DNA from: Desulfoluna limicola
GTDB lineage: Bacteria > Desulfobacterota > Desulfobacteria > Desulfobacterales > Desulfolunaceae
Length of the DNA: 64,000 bases
Assembly (NCBI RefSeq): GCF_021654575.1
Contig: NZ_AP024488.1
Location: forward strand, 3,371,501-3,435,500
Direction: 5' to 3'
Each line of letters starts with the position of its first letter. The stretch's first letter is position 1. The notes beneath the pieces were generated by a model, which searched no databases, was not told the DNA's origin, and saw only the letters and a program-made list of their open reading frames with translations. Both the position numbers and the translations under genes were made by a program. Of the stretch, positions 18,252-27,091 are shown piece by piece.

Positions 18252-18974
18252 ATGTCACGAGTCACCTCCCTGGCCCTGGGCCTGGGCCTGCTTCTTATCG
18301 CAACATCATGCATTCACAAGACCCCATCGCCCACAGCCGTGCAATGGGAACGCTACAACAGCGCCGTCAAGGATGCAGAGGTCGCCACCCCTTCCGAGAT
18401 CTCCCGGAACCTTGTGGCGATCACCCCCTGGGCTCCGGACCTTATCCGAAATAATGAAGGAGCAATCCGCATGGTCACCTGGACCGACTGGAACGGCTAC
18501 GATCACAAGGAAGGGCAAAGCCTTACCCTGTCTCGGGATGTCTGGGTTACCGTGGTTCCCCACGTGCAATCTTTTTGCCGCGAATGCGGCCAGACGGGAG
18601 TGTCCCTTGCCCTCCGACTCCGCCAGAGACTCGGCCTGCCACCGGAGGATACCAAGACCCGGTTTGTAGAGTTCTGGGTATCTCCCGATGACCTCTTCCG
18701 CCCAGCCCCCGACCCGGAAGTCACAGACCATGAGGCCGAACTCTCCTTTCCCCGATCATCACGTTTCGTCACCGTTTCCGAAGACCACCGACAATGGATT
18801 GAATCACTCCGAAAAGAGTCCTATGGAAAAAAAGGGTACCCTTGGACGCGGTTGGGCTACACCTATGACTGGGGAGGAAAAACAGAGGTGGGGGAATCAG
18901 AGTTTGTGATTTCGAAGGGGGCTGAGGTAATAGTTCACAGTGTCACGCGCACGGAAGAGTACTGCAGTGAGTAG
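18252..18974 (+). CDS. Hypothetical lipoprotein
   Basis: A 240-residue protein with a lipoprotein signal peptide (lipobox IATSC, Cys at about 20), so it is probably anchored in a membrane facing the periplasm. The mature part has SFCRECGQTGVSLALRLRQRLGLPPED, a Cys pair that could bind metal or form a disulfide, and a long polar region. I recognise no family. Its stop lies in a short tandem repeat (GTGAGTA four times). Confidence 0.75.
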   Translation: MSRVTSLALGLGLLLIATSCIHKTPSPTAVQWERYNSAVKDAEVATPSEISRNLVAITPWAPDLIRNNEGAIRMVTWTDWNGYDHKEGQSLTLSRDVWVTVVPHVQSFCRECGQTGVSLALRLRQRLGLPPEDTKTRFVEFWVSPDDLFRPAPDPEVTDHEAELSFPRSSRFVTVSEDHRQWIESLRKESYGKKGYPWTRLGYTYDWGGKTEVGESEFVISKGAEVIVHSVTRTEEYCSE

Positions 18975-18994
18975 TGAGTAGTGAGTAGTGAGTA
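18967..18994. repeat. 7-bp tandem repeat, four units
   Basis: GTGAGTA is repeated four times exactly. It starts within the last codons of the lipoprotein gene and includes its TAG stop. Such a short repeat can change length by slippage, but here only the 3' end would be touched. Confidence 0.9.
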
Positions 18995-19032
18995 GGATTA
19001 GCACGTTCCTTAGAAATACAACGTAAAAGAAA

Positions 19033-19123
19033 GCCTTCGCGAGACATCTCACCCCGAGGAACGAGGAGAGAGATGTCTCGCAACCTGGGGTCCAGGGGGT
19101 CACCCCCTGGCTGCCGGAGGCAC
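19033..19123. repeat. Dispersed repeat family A copy, reverse orientation
   Basis: Central hairpin arms GCGAGACATCTC and GAGATGTCTCGC (19039-19050, 19070-19081) flank a loop with CCGAGGAACGAGG. Then comes CCAGGGGGTCACCCCCTGG and the foot CTGCCGGAGGC. It directly precedes the 3' end of the convergent cmoM gene. Confidence 0.88.
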
Positions 19124-19126
19124 GCT

Positions 19127-19921
19127 TTATTCGCCCTTCCTGCAGAGCAGGTGCACATAGCGCCCCATGGAGGCAAAAGGCTCCTTACGGCAGTGAGCGC
19201 GCTCCACTTCAAGGGTGTCCTCATAGTTCCGGGATTTCAGGAGATCCTTCTTCATGTACTCGGTAAAGACCCGGATCCCGGTTTTCTGGATCACGGAAAG
19301 GCCCATGTCCGCCACCCACGACTCGACCTCCAGGGGGTCCAAGGGGTTGATGGGGGTAAAACTGCGCGAGTAACCGCCATACTCCCCGGACATCACCTTT
19401 CGAAAATTGCCCAGGATGGCGTTTCTGTGAATGATGCAGTTGACGTTGTAGAACATAAGGGAGAGTGTTCCCCCCGGAGCGAGGGCCGAGACAAGGGTTT
19501 CAAGGGAAGCCTTCGGCTCCACCAGCCACTCCAGAACCGCATGAAAAAGGATCAGGTCATAGGCCCCTCCCTTTTCTTCAACAAACGTTTGAAACCGGCC
19601 GTGGTGAAAGGCACATTGCCCGGACACCTGCGCCGCTTCGGCCACCCCTTCCGCCAACTCCAGCATCCGCATGGAAATATCGCAGAAATGAATACGATGA
19701 CCCCGCCCCGCCAGGTCGCACCCCATCTGCGCCATGCCGCACCCGGCATCCAATATACTCAGGCTTCGTTCCCCGGCGTAGAGTTCGGGAATGTGAGACA
19801 CAAGGTCTTCGCCAAGAAGGGCAAGTCGTATTCGACCTTTTTTGGTGCCGTAGATATTCTTTGCAAACCGCTCGGCGAGATCGTCGAAGTTCCTGTCTTC
19901 TATTGGGTGGCTGTCGTTCAT
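19127..19921 (-). CDS. cmoM: tRNA 5-carboxymethoxyuridine methyltransferase
   Basis: A 264-residue SAM-dependent methyltransferase that makes the methyl ester of 5-carboxymethoxyuridine in the tRNA wobble position. It follows E. coli CmoM (formerly SmtA) closely: EDRNFDDLAERFAKNIYGTKKG at the start, SAM site LDAGCGMAQMG, LILFHAVLEWL, GGTLSLMFYNVN and the end ASMGRYVHLLCRK. The ATG at 19921 gives a length near that of the E. coli protein; starts further upstream lengthen it without family support. It stands alone between repeats and is convergent with the lipoprotein gene. Confidence 0.92.
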   Translation of the reverse strand: MNDSHPIEDRNFDDLAERFAKNIYGTKKGRIRLALLGEDLVSHIPELYAGERSLSILDAGCGMAQMGCDLAGRGHRIHFCDISMRMLELAEGVAEAAQVSGQCAFHHGRFQTFVEEKGGAYDLILFHAVLEWLVEPKASLETLVSALAPGGTLSLMFYNVNCIIHRNAILGNFRKVMSGEYGGYSRSFTPINPLDPLEVESWVADMGLSVIQKTGIRVFTEYMKKDLLKSRNYEDTLEVERAHCRKEPFASMGRYVHLLCRKGE

Positions 19922-20053
19922 GGGGGTCCTGTTCTGTGGGGTTGAATCGGGCGTATGGAAAGCCATGATTCCTGATACACCGGTTGGCCGATAAAGTCGA
20001 GATTTCCCATGCCGCGCAAAGAAAAAGCCTTCTCTGGTTACATTTCGGAAAAA

Positions 20054-20112
20054 CATGCCTCCGGCGGCAAGGTGTGCCACCTTGAAAGCAGGTTACGAAT
20101 GCGCTTAATGGC
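20054..20112. repeat. Family A repeat, left half only
   Basis: ATGCCTCCGGCGG, hairpin CAAGGTGTGCCACCTTG, then AAAGCAGGTTACGAATGCGC. The second hairpin is lost. Confidence 0.82.
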
Positions 20113-20198
20113 CCTGAACCAACACGCCTTTGCCTTGCACGGGAGCTGTTGAGCTGATAGGGTACATTCCTTTTTACCCCAAGCTCAAGGTATACACG

Positions 20199-20597
20199 AT
20201 GCTCACCGTCACTGCAGCCCTCATCCGAAAGGAGGGGAGAATTCTTGTCGCAAGGCGCCGCCCCGGTATCAGCCACGCTGGTCGCTGGGAGTTTCCCGGG
20301 GGAAAACCCGAACAGGGAGAGAGCCCGGAAGAGGCGATTGTTCGGGAGATAGAAGAAGAGATGGGCATCATGACCACGGTGGATGCCTACTTTGGTGAGA
20401 GCATCGCCCACAACGGCAACACCAATATCCGGCTGCTGGTCTTTGAGCTGACCTGGGAAAGAGGTGAACTGACTCCGGTGGATCACGACCGTATCGACTG
20501 GGTTCGCCCGGAGGAACTGCTCGGCTATGACCTCCTGGAGCCCGACGTCCCCATTGCCCGTGAATTCATTGAGCGTGAGGAAGCCCATCGCACGTGA
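20199..20597 (+). CDS. mutT: MutT-like Nudix hydrolase (8-oxo-dGTP diphosphatase type)
   Basis: A 132-residue Nudix enzyme. The Nudix box is complete (GGKPEQGESPEEAIVREIEE followed by EMGI), with the metal-binding REIEEEMG. The start MLTVTAALIRKEGRILVARR and WEFPGGK are typical of MutT, which removes oxidised guanine nucleotides. LLGYDLLEPDVPIAREF near the end also fits. Substrate specificity is inferred from similarity only. The ATG at 20199 follows AAGG weakly; earlier starts are less likely. Its last codons overlap the next gene by four bases, so the two are translationally coupled. Confidence 0.88.
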   Translation: MLTVTAALIRKEGRILVARRRPGISHAGRWEFPGGKPEQGESPEEAIVREIEEEMGIMTTVDAYFGESIAHNGNTNIRLLVFELTWERGELTPVDHDRIDWVRPEELLGYDLLEPDVPIAREFIEREEAHRT

Positions 20598-21202
20598 AAT
20601 CTTATCGACGTATCCCGTATCGCCTTTTTTGTGCAACCCGGAAGACCCCGCTGTGTGATGTGGTTCTCTCCTTTTCGGCGCCGTCCTGCAGCCATGGTCG
20701 CGTGACCATCACCACCACCTACCCGGACCCTTTGTCACCGGGCACAGTGAGGCGTCATGCCCAGTCCCAGAGCTGGTTTAAAAACAACCAGGGGGAACTG
20801 CTCATGTGCGTCGGCCGATTTTCTCTTCCCGATGCCCTGAAAAGACGGGGCATAGGCTCCTGGATCTGGTCCATGATCCACCGGCACCTCCCCGAACCTG
20901 TGCGAAACCGGTTGATCCTCAAAGGCTCTCTCTCTTCCACCGATGCCTTTGTCCCCAAGACGGACTCAGAAGGCAGGCCCGTCTTGGGTTCTGAGGGCCC
21001 GGAGCTGATGAACCAGGTGGCCCTTAGAAACCGATTCTGGAACCGCATGCTAGCCCCCGTAACCATGGGCAAACCAGCCCTCTGGTGCGATGACAAGGGA
21101 AACGGTGCCTTTTGCGGGCTTTTCAGAAACCCTGCCCCAACCCCGTCTCCCCGTCACATCCTGGTCGAGTGCATGGAATGTCCGCTTCAAACGTCTGCAT
21201 AA
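20594..21202 (+). CDS. Hypothetical protein, possible GNAT-type acetyltransferase fold
   Basis: A 202-residue protein starting at a GTG that overlaps the mutT stop (GTGA). No clear family. ALKRRGIGSWIWSMIHRHLPE resembles the acetyl-CoA-binding motif A of GNAT proteins (R-x-x-G-x-G/A) but the rest of the fold cannot be confirmed by eye. The C-terminal part has paired Cys (VECMECPL). Tight coupling suggests it is expressed with the Nudix gene. Confidence 0.65.
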   Translation: MKSYRRIPYRLFCATRKTPLCDVVLSFSAPSCSHGRVTITTTYPDPLSPGTVRRHAQSQSWFKNNQGELLMCVGRFSLPDALKRRGIGSWIWSMIHRHLPEPVRNRLILKGSLSSTDAFVPKTDSEGRPVLGSEGPELMNQVALRNRFWNRMLAPVTMGKPALWCDDKGNGAFCGLFRNPAPTPSPRHILVECMECPLQTSA

Positions 21203-21231
21203 AAAAAGGTGCATGGGGTTCATGCACCTTG
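21201..21231 (-). terminator. Rho-independent terminator for the minus-strand gene at 21317
   Basis: On the minus strand AAGGTGCATGAACCCCATGCACCTT forms a stem followed by a run of seven T. It lies between convergent genes, 86 bases after the stop of the secreted protein gene. Confidence 0.85.
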
Positions 21232-21316
21232 ATCTCTGCTCCGGGCGCTGCCCGATAAGATTGTTCTCGGTCCGAGTGGCCAAATTCACAGTGTTTGCCA
21301 ACCAGGGACCTCTGCA

Positions 21317-21793
21317 TCAATCGATTTGGTCCTTCCTGTTGAACTCTGTTTCCACCATCACACCGAACTTGTAAGCCTTAACGCCCTCATTGTGCGGCAG
21401 GACGGCATACCCGCCAACCCAGGGATTTTCCCCGGCCAGCTCTGCCAGGCGGCCATAGGTGCGCTCAGCCTCATCGGTTTTATCGCGTGTGTTGGCGACA
21501 TAGTTTTCTGGAATGTGGACTTTACGAACAGACACACGCAGATCTCCGTTGGCCATCTCCTTGGCCCGTACTTCCACCACACGTCCCTCGCCGTTGGTAA
21601 AATAGCTGATACCGCCAAGGCCCTGCTGTATGGCCTCGGTCCCCAGGGCATGTAGGTCTGTACCCGGAGATGCCACCCTCCCCTGGGTGAAATCAAAGAC
21701 CCCTGCCACGCCCGTTCCTGCGGTCATGACAAGTGCTACCATCATGACGACCACGGACAAAAAGTGAATGTAACATCGTTTCAAGGTATTCAT
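21317..21793 (-). CDS. Small secreted hypothetical protein
   Basis: A 158-residue protein with a long N-terminal signal (MNTLKRCYIHFLSVVVMMVA... TGVAG), predicted to be exported. The mature part (FDFTQGRVASPGTDLHALGT) is mostly polar with no recognised domain. The ATG at 21793 is preceded by GGAGG, the best start; the open frame extends upstream by 51 codons with no ribosome site. A terminator follows. Function unknown. Confidence 0.75.
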   Translation of the reverse strand: MNTLKRCYIHFLSVVVMMVALVMTAGTGVAGVFDFTQGRVASPGTDLHALGTEAIQQGLGGISYFTNGEGRVVEVRAKEMANGDLRVSVRKVHIPENYVANTRDKTDEAERTYGRLAELAGENPWVGGYAVLPHNEGVKAYKFGVMVETEFNRKDQID

Positions 21794-22417
21794 AGCGATT
21801 GCCTCCGTTTGACTGACATCAGCCGACCTGTGCCGGCTCGATGCTTTCGAATCCATGCAGACGCATGGACGATGGTATTTACAGCCTCGCAGAAAGTTTG
21901 AGAAGGGCATCTCAATCTCAACTTTCGCGAATGCAAGATGTGTCATGGGAAGATCAAGGGGAGTGCGAAGGGGATGGCGTGACCATAAGGTACAACAATT
22001 GCGGTTACCCGGGGGAAAAGAGGTTCCAACAAAGTATCATCACAAACAATTCTTCTCATTTACTTTAAATAATTTACCACAGCCATTACCTGGGATCAAG
22101 CAGGGATGGCAATACCTGATTTTTTTCGCCACACCAAAATCACACATAAATCCACCACTGCCTCCTGTGCCTTCATCGGCCCGTTTTCAGGACCTTTCAG
22201 CCGTTACCCAAACACAGCGACTCACTATTTATCCTTCGGGTATGTCTCATCGGTCGCAGACGGGCCATGCATCCGTGCCACGCCCCTTGGGCGGCCTCTT
22301 TTCCCAGCGTCACCACTATTCATTTGACGAAAGGGCAGCAATCCCATTAGCATTCCTGCAATAACTCACCGGGAAAACAGCAAGTAGCCTATTCATCACA
22401 CTGATACGGAGACCGCC
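21794..22417. other. Intergenic stretch; no gene recognised
   Basis: About 620 bases between a minus-strand secreted protein and the plus-strand hydratase. Short open frames are present on the plus strand without convincing starts. No repeat copy, terminator or motif stands out. Confidence 0.4.
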
Positions 22418-23167
22418 ATGAAACGACTTACGTTTACCTGCGAAGGACGCATCGGCCGACTCACCCTCAACCGCCCCGACAAGTACAACGCCTTTGACGA
22501 TCAGATGGTCCAGGAACTGGAGGCTCTCTTTGCAAGCCTCATGTACAACGAAAAAGTTGGGGTCCTCATCATCGACGGTGGAACGGCCAAAGGCTTCTGC
22601 GCAGGCCTGGACATGCAAGGCTACGGGCCGTCCATTTTTGCCATGCGTCCCGTTGATGCCTACAATGCCCAGGCCCGCATGAGCCGACTCATGCTCGCCA
22701 TGCGCCGCATCCCCCAGCCCGTGATCTGCTGCGTCCACGGAGCCGCCGCCGGCATTGGGTTCTCCATGGTCATGGCCTCCGACATTCGAATCCTGGCCGA
22801 AAACGCACGCTTTTCCGCCGCCTACATCAACATCGGCTTAGGCGGAGCCGACATGGCCTCCAGCTACTTCCTTCCCCGTCTCATCGGATCGGGCAGGGCC
22901 AACGAATACCTTCTCACCGGCAACTGGATGAGCGCCGAAGAGGCCATGAACCTGGGCTTTGCCAGCCGCCTTGTCACCAAAGAGGAGATGATACCCGCAG
23001 CAACCGAGCTTGCCACCACCATGCTCTCCAAAAATCCCTTGGGGATCCGCATGACCAAAGAAGCCATCAACGCCAACATCGACGCTGGCGGCCTTGAAAC
23101 CTGCCTCCAGATGGAAGACCGAAACCAGATGCTCATGGCCTTTGCCATGCACAACCCAAACCAATAA
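22418..23167 (+). CDS. Enoyl-CoA hydratase/isomerase family protein (catalytic Glu absent)
   Basis: A 249-residue crotonase-fold protein. RLTLNRPDKYNAFDDQM, GFCAGLDMQGYG and the oxyanion-hole stretch CCVHGAAAGIGFSMVMASD are in family order. Compared with rat mitochondrial enoyl-CoA hydratase, both catalytic glutamates appear replaced: Ser in GFSMVMASD for E144 and Tyr in SAAYINIGLG for E164. It may be an isomerase, a different crotonase reaction, or an inactive paralog. GGAG precedes the ATG. A second crotonase gene lies 334 bases downstream. Confidence 0.88.
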   Translation: MKRLTFTCEGRIGRLTLNRPDKYNAFDDQMVQELEALFASLMYNEKVGVLIIDGGTAKGFCAGLDMQGYGPSIFAMRPVDAYNAQARMSRLMLAMRRIPQPVICCVHGAAAGIGFSMVMASDIRILAENARFSAAYINIGLGGADMASSYFLPRLIGSGRANEYLLTGNWMSAEEAMNLGFASRLVTKEEMIPAATELATTMLSKNPLGIRMTKEAINANIDAGGLETCLQMEDRNQMLMAFAMHNPNQ

Positions 23168-23175
23168 AAGAGCCT

Positions 23176-23464
23176 TGCCTCCGGCGGGCAGGGGATGATC
23201 CCCCGCCCCCCATATGGCACCCGGTTCGCTTCGCGCTCAACAGGTGATGGGTTACCTTATGACGCGCTACGTCCAATCGAGTTGAGAGCCAATCCGGCTT
23301 TGCTTCACGGCCTCCTCGGCAGGATGCATATCGCAACTGTGATAGCATCACCCTGACCATTCACCCGGCGTAACCTTAGGTGAACGTGATCTGGCCCTCG
23401 TGCCTCGGGCCAGATCACATTCACAACCCGTTTTCGAGGTGGCTCACCTCACCGCCGGAGGCTG
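23176..23464. repeat. Dispersed repeat family A copy between the two crotonase genes
   Basis: Left foot TTGCCTCCGGCGG with hairpin GCAGGGGATGATCCCCCGC. Right end has arms GTGATCTGGCCC and GGGCCAGATCAC (23386-23397, 23407-23418) around TCGTGCCTC, then GAGGTGGCTCACCTC and ACCGCCGGAGGC. The middle 150 bases (23215-23370) look inserted or unique. The copy fills the intergenic gap. Confidence 0.85.
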
Positions 23465-23501
23465 TATTTTTTTTATGAGATACCAACTGGAGGGTTAAAA
23501 A

Positions 23502-24221
23502 ATGACATCGGTTGTGTTGTATGAAAAAAGGGGGGCCATCGGCCTTATTACCCTCAACCGTCCCGATCGGAAAAATGCCATCACCCAACGGTTGCTGACC
23601 GAGCTTTTCGATAGTGTGGAGGCGGCCGACGCAGACCCCGAGGTGGGAGCCCTGGTCCTTTCGGGAAGCGGCAACAGCTTCTGCTCAGGGATTGACCTGG
23701 ACTGCCTGGCCACGGACAATCTTGTGAACCCGAGGGGCGACGGCAAGGACATGGTGGGTGTGTTTCAGGGGTGCGAGACCCCGATCATCGGGGCGGTGAG
23801 CGGTTACGCAATCACCGGAGGTTTTGAGCTGGCCCTCAACTGCGATTTTCTCATCGCCGATGAAACGGCCTGCTTTATGGACACCCATGCCAAAATAGGT
23901 ATCCACCCGGGCTGGGGCATGACCCAGCTTCTCCAGCAAGCCGTGGGCCGGAAGCGCGCCCTTCAAATCTCCCTCACCTGCGAGAAAATTTCCGCGGAAA
24001 AGGCCCTGGGATGGGGCCTCATCAACGAGATAGTGACGGAAGAATCCCTCCTCCCACGTGCCATTGAGCTTGCAAAAGGCATTGCATCCGTAAACCGGGG
24101 GATGATGCAGACCGTCAAAGGCTTCATTGAAAAGCAGAGTGCCATTCACGCAGACGAAGGGCTCAGGCTGGAGAAGGAGGCGTTTAAGGCCTTTGCATCC
24201 CTTGCTCTGGCGCATTCATAA
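23502..24221 (+). CDS. Enoyl-CoA hydratase family protein
   Basis: A 239-residue crotonase-fold protein with GLITLNRPDRKNAITQRL, the oxyanion hole stretch GAVSGYAITGGFELALNCD and THAKIGIHPGWGMTQLLQQAVG. The first catalytic glutamate is kept (GGFELALNCD); the second position is His (DTHAKIG), a change also common in other bacterial paralogs of this family. Probable step: hydration of trans-2-enoyl-CoA in fatty- or aromatic-acid degradation. A strong GGAGGG precedes the ATG. It is adjacent to another crotonase but separated by a repeat. Confidence 0.9.
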   Translation: MTSVVLYEKRGAIGLITLNRPDRKNAITQRLLTELFDSVEAADADPEVGALVLSGSGNSFCSGIDLDCLATDNLVNPRGDGKDMVGVFQGCETPIIGAVSGYAITGGFELALNCDFLIADETACFMDTHAKIGIHPGWGMTQLLQQAVGRKRALQISLTCEKISAEKALGWGLINEIVTEESLLPRAIELAKGIASVNRGMMQTVKGFIEKQSAIHADEGLRLEKEAFKAFASLALAHS

Positions 24222-24271
24222 AGAAGGCAACACCCTTGCCGGTACAGAGCCATCCTCAGCCGGTCTGTGCC

Positions 24272-24311
24272 CCAAAACAACAATGCCCGTGAACCTGGGA
24301 TTCACGGGCAT
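24272..24311 (-). terminator. Probable terminator for the minus-strand gene at 24377
   Basis: Perfect 11-bp arms ATGCCCGTGAA and TTCACGGGCAT (24283-24293, 24301-24311). Reading the minus strand the stem is followed by the T-rich TTGTTGTTTT. It lies between convergent genes. Confidence 0.7.
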
Positions 24312-24376
24312 CAAGCATTTGGAAAAATGCTGTATAAGCAATCGTCAAAAAGATCATACGAAAAACCGGATCGCTA

Positions 24377-24676
24377 TCAGGGGCGATAGGATTCAACCCT
24401 CTCCAGTTTCCCTGCTTTAAAGTAGAGAATGTACATGTACCCACTGACGGGGCCGTAAACCCATCGTTCAATATTTAATTCCATCTTTCCTGTTGTCTTG
24501 CCGACAACCTCTTTGGACTGAGGCTCACCGCAGTTCTTCAACACTTCAAAGTCGAGCATGCCCTTTTTGACAATGTTAGACCCACATCTGAAAGAGGTCT
24601 CCGCAAAAGACGTGGCTGCCGTCACCAGCAGAAAGATGGTGATAATGGCAAGGGACAATCCTTTGACTCGTTTCAT
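24377..24676 (-). CDS. DUF2845-type small secreted protein
   Basis: A 99-residue protein with a signal peptide (MKRVKGLSLAIITIFLLVTA ending near SFA). The mature part FRCGSNIVKKGMLDFEVLKNCGEPQSKE matches the DUF2845 pattern: two conserved Cys, CG..hVKxG and CGEP, common in secreted proteins of Desulfobacterota and gamma-proteobacteria. Function unknown. AGGAG precedes the ATG at 24676. Confidence 0.8.
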   Translation of the reverse strand: MKRVKGLSLAIITIFLLVTAATSFAETSFRCGSNIVKKGMLDFEVLKNCGEPQSKEVVGKTTGKMELNIERWVYGPVSGYMYILYFKAGKLERVESYRP

Positions 24677-25152
24677 ATTCGCTCCTTTAACTGATTTATG
24701 GGGTAGCATTTTTATAACCACCCTGAAATTATTCAAGGAATAACTGTTATCTGGGTACGGATCGAAAAAGGCTATACGTTCCTTTTAAACAAAGAAAGTC
24801 AAAGGATCAACATTAAATCAATCGGTAAATCGGTGGAATAGCCTGAAGAAAGAAACCCTTCGCCAGAAGATGACTCAGAGGAGGGTGACGAATCACCCGA
24901 TTACTTCGCCATAATACCAGCACCTCGAAAGCACTGTCAACAATTCCATGGCAGAAAAGAACAAACCCATAAGGGCTTGATTCAAATAAGTTTCCAAGAC
25001 AATTCTCAAAAAACCACCCTCGGCCCTCCCTTGATACCCTTGCTCCTCCTTTATCTCTCGTAATAATCCTTGCCACCGCCACGCCGAATTCGTAACGTGG
25101 GGAGGCCCATTGAACCAACGTTGACGTTCCTGTTGTGGAGACGAACCCCATC
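24677..25152. other. Intergenic stretch; no gene recognised
   Basis: About 475 bases between divergent genes. A minus-strand open frame (24813-25154) has no ribosome-binding site and an implausible composition, and it overlaps the start of the HAD gene, so it is rejected. No family A repeat is present. Confidence 0.4.
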
Positions 25153-25812
25153 ATGACTCAATTAAAAGCGGTCTTCTTCGACGTGGACGGGGTCCTGCTG
25201 GACTCCCTGCCACCGCACCTTGCCATCTGCCGGGACCTCAACATCCGATACGGACTGGGACTTCAGATCCCCGATGCCGAGGCATTCAAGCAAATGGCAC
25301 GAAGCGGTGTTCCCATCAGCCCCATGGAGGCCTTTTTCAAAGCTGTGGGCTTTTCCGAAGAGATGTCAAAAAAGGGCGACACGGAATACCGAACCCATTT
25401 TACCACGCGATATGAGATACCTCTGTTTCAAGGGGTGGACAGGTTGCTTAAGCAACTCAGCGAGGCGGGCCTTCACCTCGGCATCGTCACGGCAAACACA
25501 TTCGCCAATATCCAAAAGCCACTGGGATCCACCCTTTCCCTGTTTCACCCGAACTGCATCTTTACCCACGACGCCCCAGGGAATAGCCCAAAAGCTCAAG
25601 CAATCCTTCTAGGATCGGCCACCCTTGGCATAGCGCCCTCCGAGCTTCTCTTCGTTGGAGACCAGCCGTCCGATCACCGGGCCGCAGTGGAGGCCAATGC
25701 CCCCTTCCTGGGGGTCACCTACGGGTGGGGCATCTCCAAGGAAAGCACAAACCACCCAACGGCCGAATCGCCGGATGAAATCATTAAATGGGTTTCCCAT
25801 CTTATGGAATGA
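25153..25812 (+). CDS. HAD-superfamily hydrolase (phosphoglycolate phosphatase-like)
   Basis: A 219-residue HAD phosphatase. Motif I is FFDVDGVLLDSL (nucleophile and acid Asp), motif II GIVTANT, the motif III region Lys is probably in NSPKAQ, and motif IV is FVGDQPSDHRAAVEA. A helical cap between about 15 and 85 places it in the Gph/beta-phosphoglucomutase subgroup. The substrate is unknown. The ATG at 25153 is favoured because MTQLKAVFFDVDG is the usual N-terminus; a GTG six codons earlier is possible. Confidence 0.88.
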   Translation: MTQLKAVFFDVDGVLLDSLPPHLAICRDLNIRYGLGLQIPDAEAFKQMARSGVPISPMEAFFKAVGFSEEMSKKGDTEYRTHFTTRYEIPLFQGVDRLLKQLSEAGLHLGIVTANTFANIQKPLGSTLSLFHPNCIFTHDAPGNSPKAQAILLGSATLGIAPSELLFVGDQPSDHRAAVEANAPFLGVTYGWGISKESTNHPTAESPDEIIKWVSHLME

Positions 25813-26000
25813 TAAGGCACGCAGCCCCGCATCACACCAAAGCCCCTTCATCGGGCCTCATATATTTCTCTGCATCACGACCCGTTGCATGATATAAAGG
25901 GGAAAATCCTGAACCGACAGTCCGGTTGATTCAGTCACCTGATCACCCCAGTCGCAGGCAACAGATTAAAAAACATTACCTCATCAAAAAGGAACCCCCC

Positions 26001-26282
26001 ATGGCCAGTGCAAAAGCCCGTCACATCCTTGTGGCAACTGAAAAAGAGTGCAAAGACCTGAAGAAAAAAATCGAAAATGGCGGTGATTTTGCCAAACTCG
26101 CCAAGAAATTTTCCAAGTGCCCCTCCGGAGAGCAGGGAGGTTTCCTCGGTGAATTCAAACCGGGCGAAATGGTCCCCGAATTCGACAAGGTGGTCTTCTC
26201 CGCTGCGCCCGGTGTGATCAGCGACCCTGTAAAAACCGACTTTGGCTACCACCTCGTTGAGGTTATCAGCCGAAAAGCTTAA
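26001..26282 (+). CDS. ppiC: Parvulin-type peptidyl-prolyl isomerase
   Basis: A 93-residue single-domain parvulin, the same size as E. coli PpiC. Motifs: KARHILVATEKECKDLK, FAKLAKKFSKCPSGEQGGFLG, FKPGEMVPEFDKVVFSA and KTDFGYHLVEVISR, which place the active-site His, Cys and Phe of the family. It catalyses cis-trans isomerisation of prolyl bonds in folding proteins and has no signal, so it is cytoplasmic. AAGGAA precedes the ATG at 26001. A hairpin follows the stop. Confidence 0.94.
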   Translation: MASAKARHILVATEKECKDLKKKIENGGDFAKLAKKFSKCPSGEQGGFLGEFKPGEMVPEFDKVVFSAAPGVISDPVKTDFGYHLVEVISRKA

Positions 26283-26291
26283 TTCCCCCCC

Positions 26292-26329
26292 AAAAAAAAG
26301 CACCCTCTGACTAATGTCTGGGGGTGCTT
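26292..26329. terminator. Bidirectional terminator between convergent ppiC and PEP-CTERM genes
   Basis: AAGCACCC...GGGTGCTT stem. On the minus strand it is followed by a run of eight T, making a good terminator for the PEP-CTERM gene ending at 26417. On the plus strand the T-run is weak. Confidence 0.8.
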
Positions 26330-26416
26330 AATCTGTCCTTACCACGTTTTTTCAAAAAACTGCAAAATTGCCGTCACTACGACTTAAATGGAAAGAACAC
26401 ACTCACAATAAGCACG

Positions 26417-27091
26417 CTATGCCTTACTCATCTTTTTCCGTCTAACTGCAGCACCAGCTAAACCAAAGCCCAAAAGTGCCAACGTCGCAGGCTCGGGAAC
26501 CGGGTCAACAGAGGGAGGTGGCACGTCAATATAGAAGTTATCCATACCGAAACAATCCACTATGTTCCCGACAGTAAAGGAGTACCAAAGGATATCATCA
26601 AAGTCGTCCCCAAGAAAAATTTGAGGGTCTGCTCCGGTCCTGCCCCAATCATCGGAGGGAAGAAGCTGTGAATATCCGTTGGAACTGTTTATGTAGGTTT
26701 CTTCAAAACCGCTGTCAGGCCCCCCGCCGGTATCCGTATTTGATGTAAGAATAAAATAGTTAAGGTCAAAAGCGGCACCATCTAACCTGCTTACACGGAT
26801 TTCGGTCAGGGTCCCATAATCGCCGGAAAGCCAATGCCCATGTACAACATCATTGCCTCCGCCATAATAGTTGCCGATAACCCCGGTCCCCCCTATGAAA
26901 TCCAGTATAAACCCATCCTCTTCATAATAATCAACCATCCCGTTGGAAGTTGTCCCATCAGTAAAAACTGTCCCACCGCCTTGGAGATAGGCGGTTCCTC
27001 CGGTAAAATCAATCTGAATGGCAATGGCTGGTACGGTAAAACTGAACAATAAAAACATGGCACTGAAAAGTTTAAGTAAAATTTTTTGCAT
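26417..27091 (-). CDS. PEP-CTERM sorting-domain protein
   Basis: A 224-residue exported protein. It has a signal peptide (MQKILLKLFSAMFLLFSFTV) and ends with the PEP-CTERM signal: VPEPATLALLGFGLAGAAVR then RRKKMSKA, i.e. the VPEP motif, a membrane helix and a basic tail, which are recognised and cut by an exosortase. The mature part is acidic and beta-rich with GDDFDDILWYSFTV and no named domain. The ATG at 27091 follows AGGAGG. No exosortase gene is in the window. Upstream lie a sigma-54-like promoter and AATTACACA motifs shared with the second PEP-CTERM gene. Confidence 0.92.
   Translation of the reverse strand: MQKILLKLFSAMFLLFSFTVPAIAIQIDFTGGTAYLQGGGTVFTDGTTSNGMVDYYEEDGFILDFIGGTGVIGNYYGGGNDVVHGHWLSGDYGTLTEIRVSRLDGAAFDLNYFILTSNTDTGGGPDSGFEETYINSSNGYSQLLPSDDWGRTGADPQIFLGDDFDDILWYSFTVGNIVDCFGMDNFYIDVPPPSVDPVPEPATLALLGFGLAGAAVRRKKMSKA

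Noticed and set aside
24813-25154. Minus-strand open frame of 113 codons
   Set aside because: No ribosome-binding site, no family and overlap with the start of the HAD gene.
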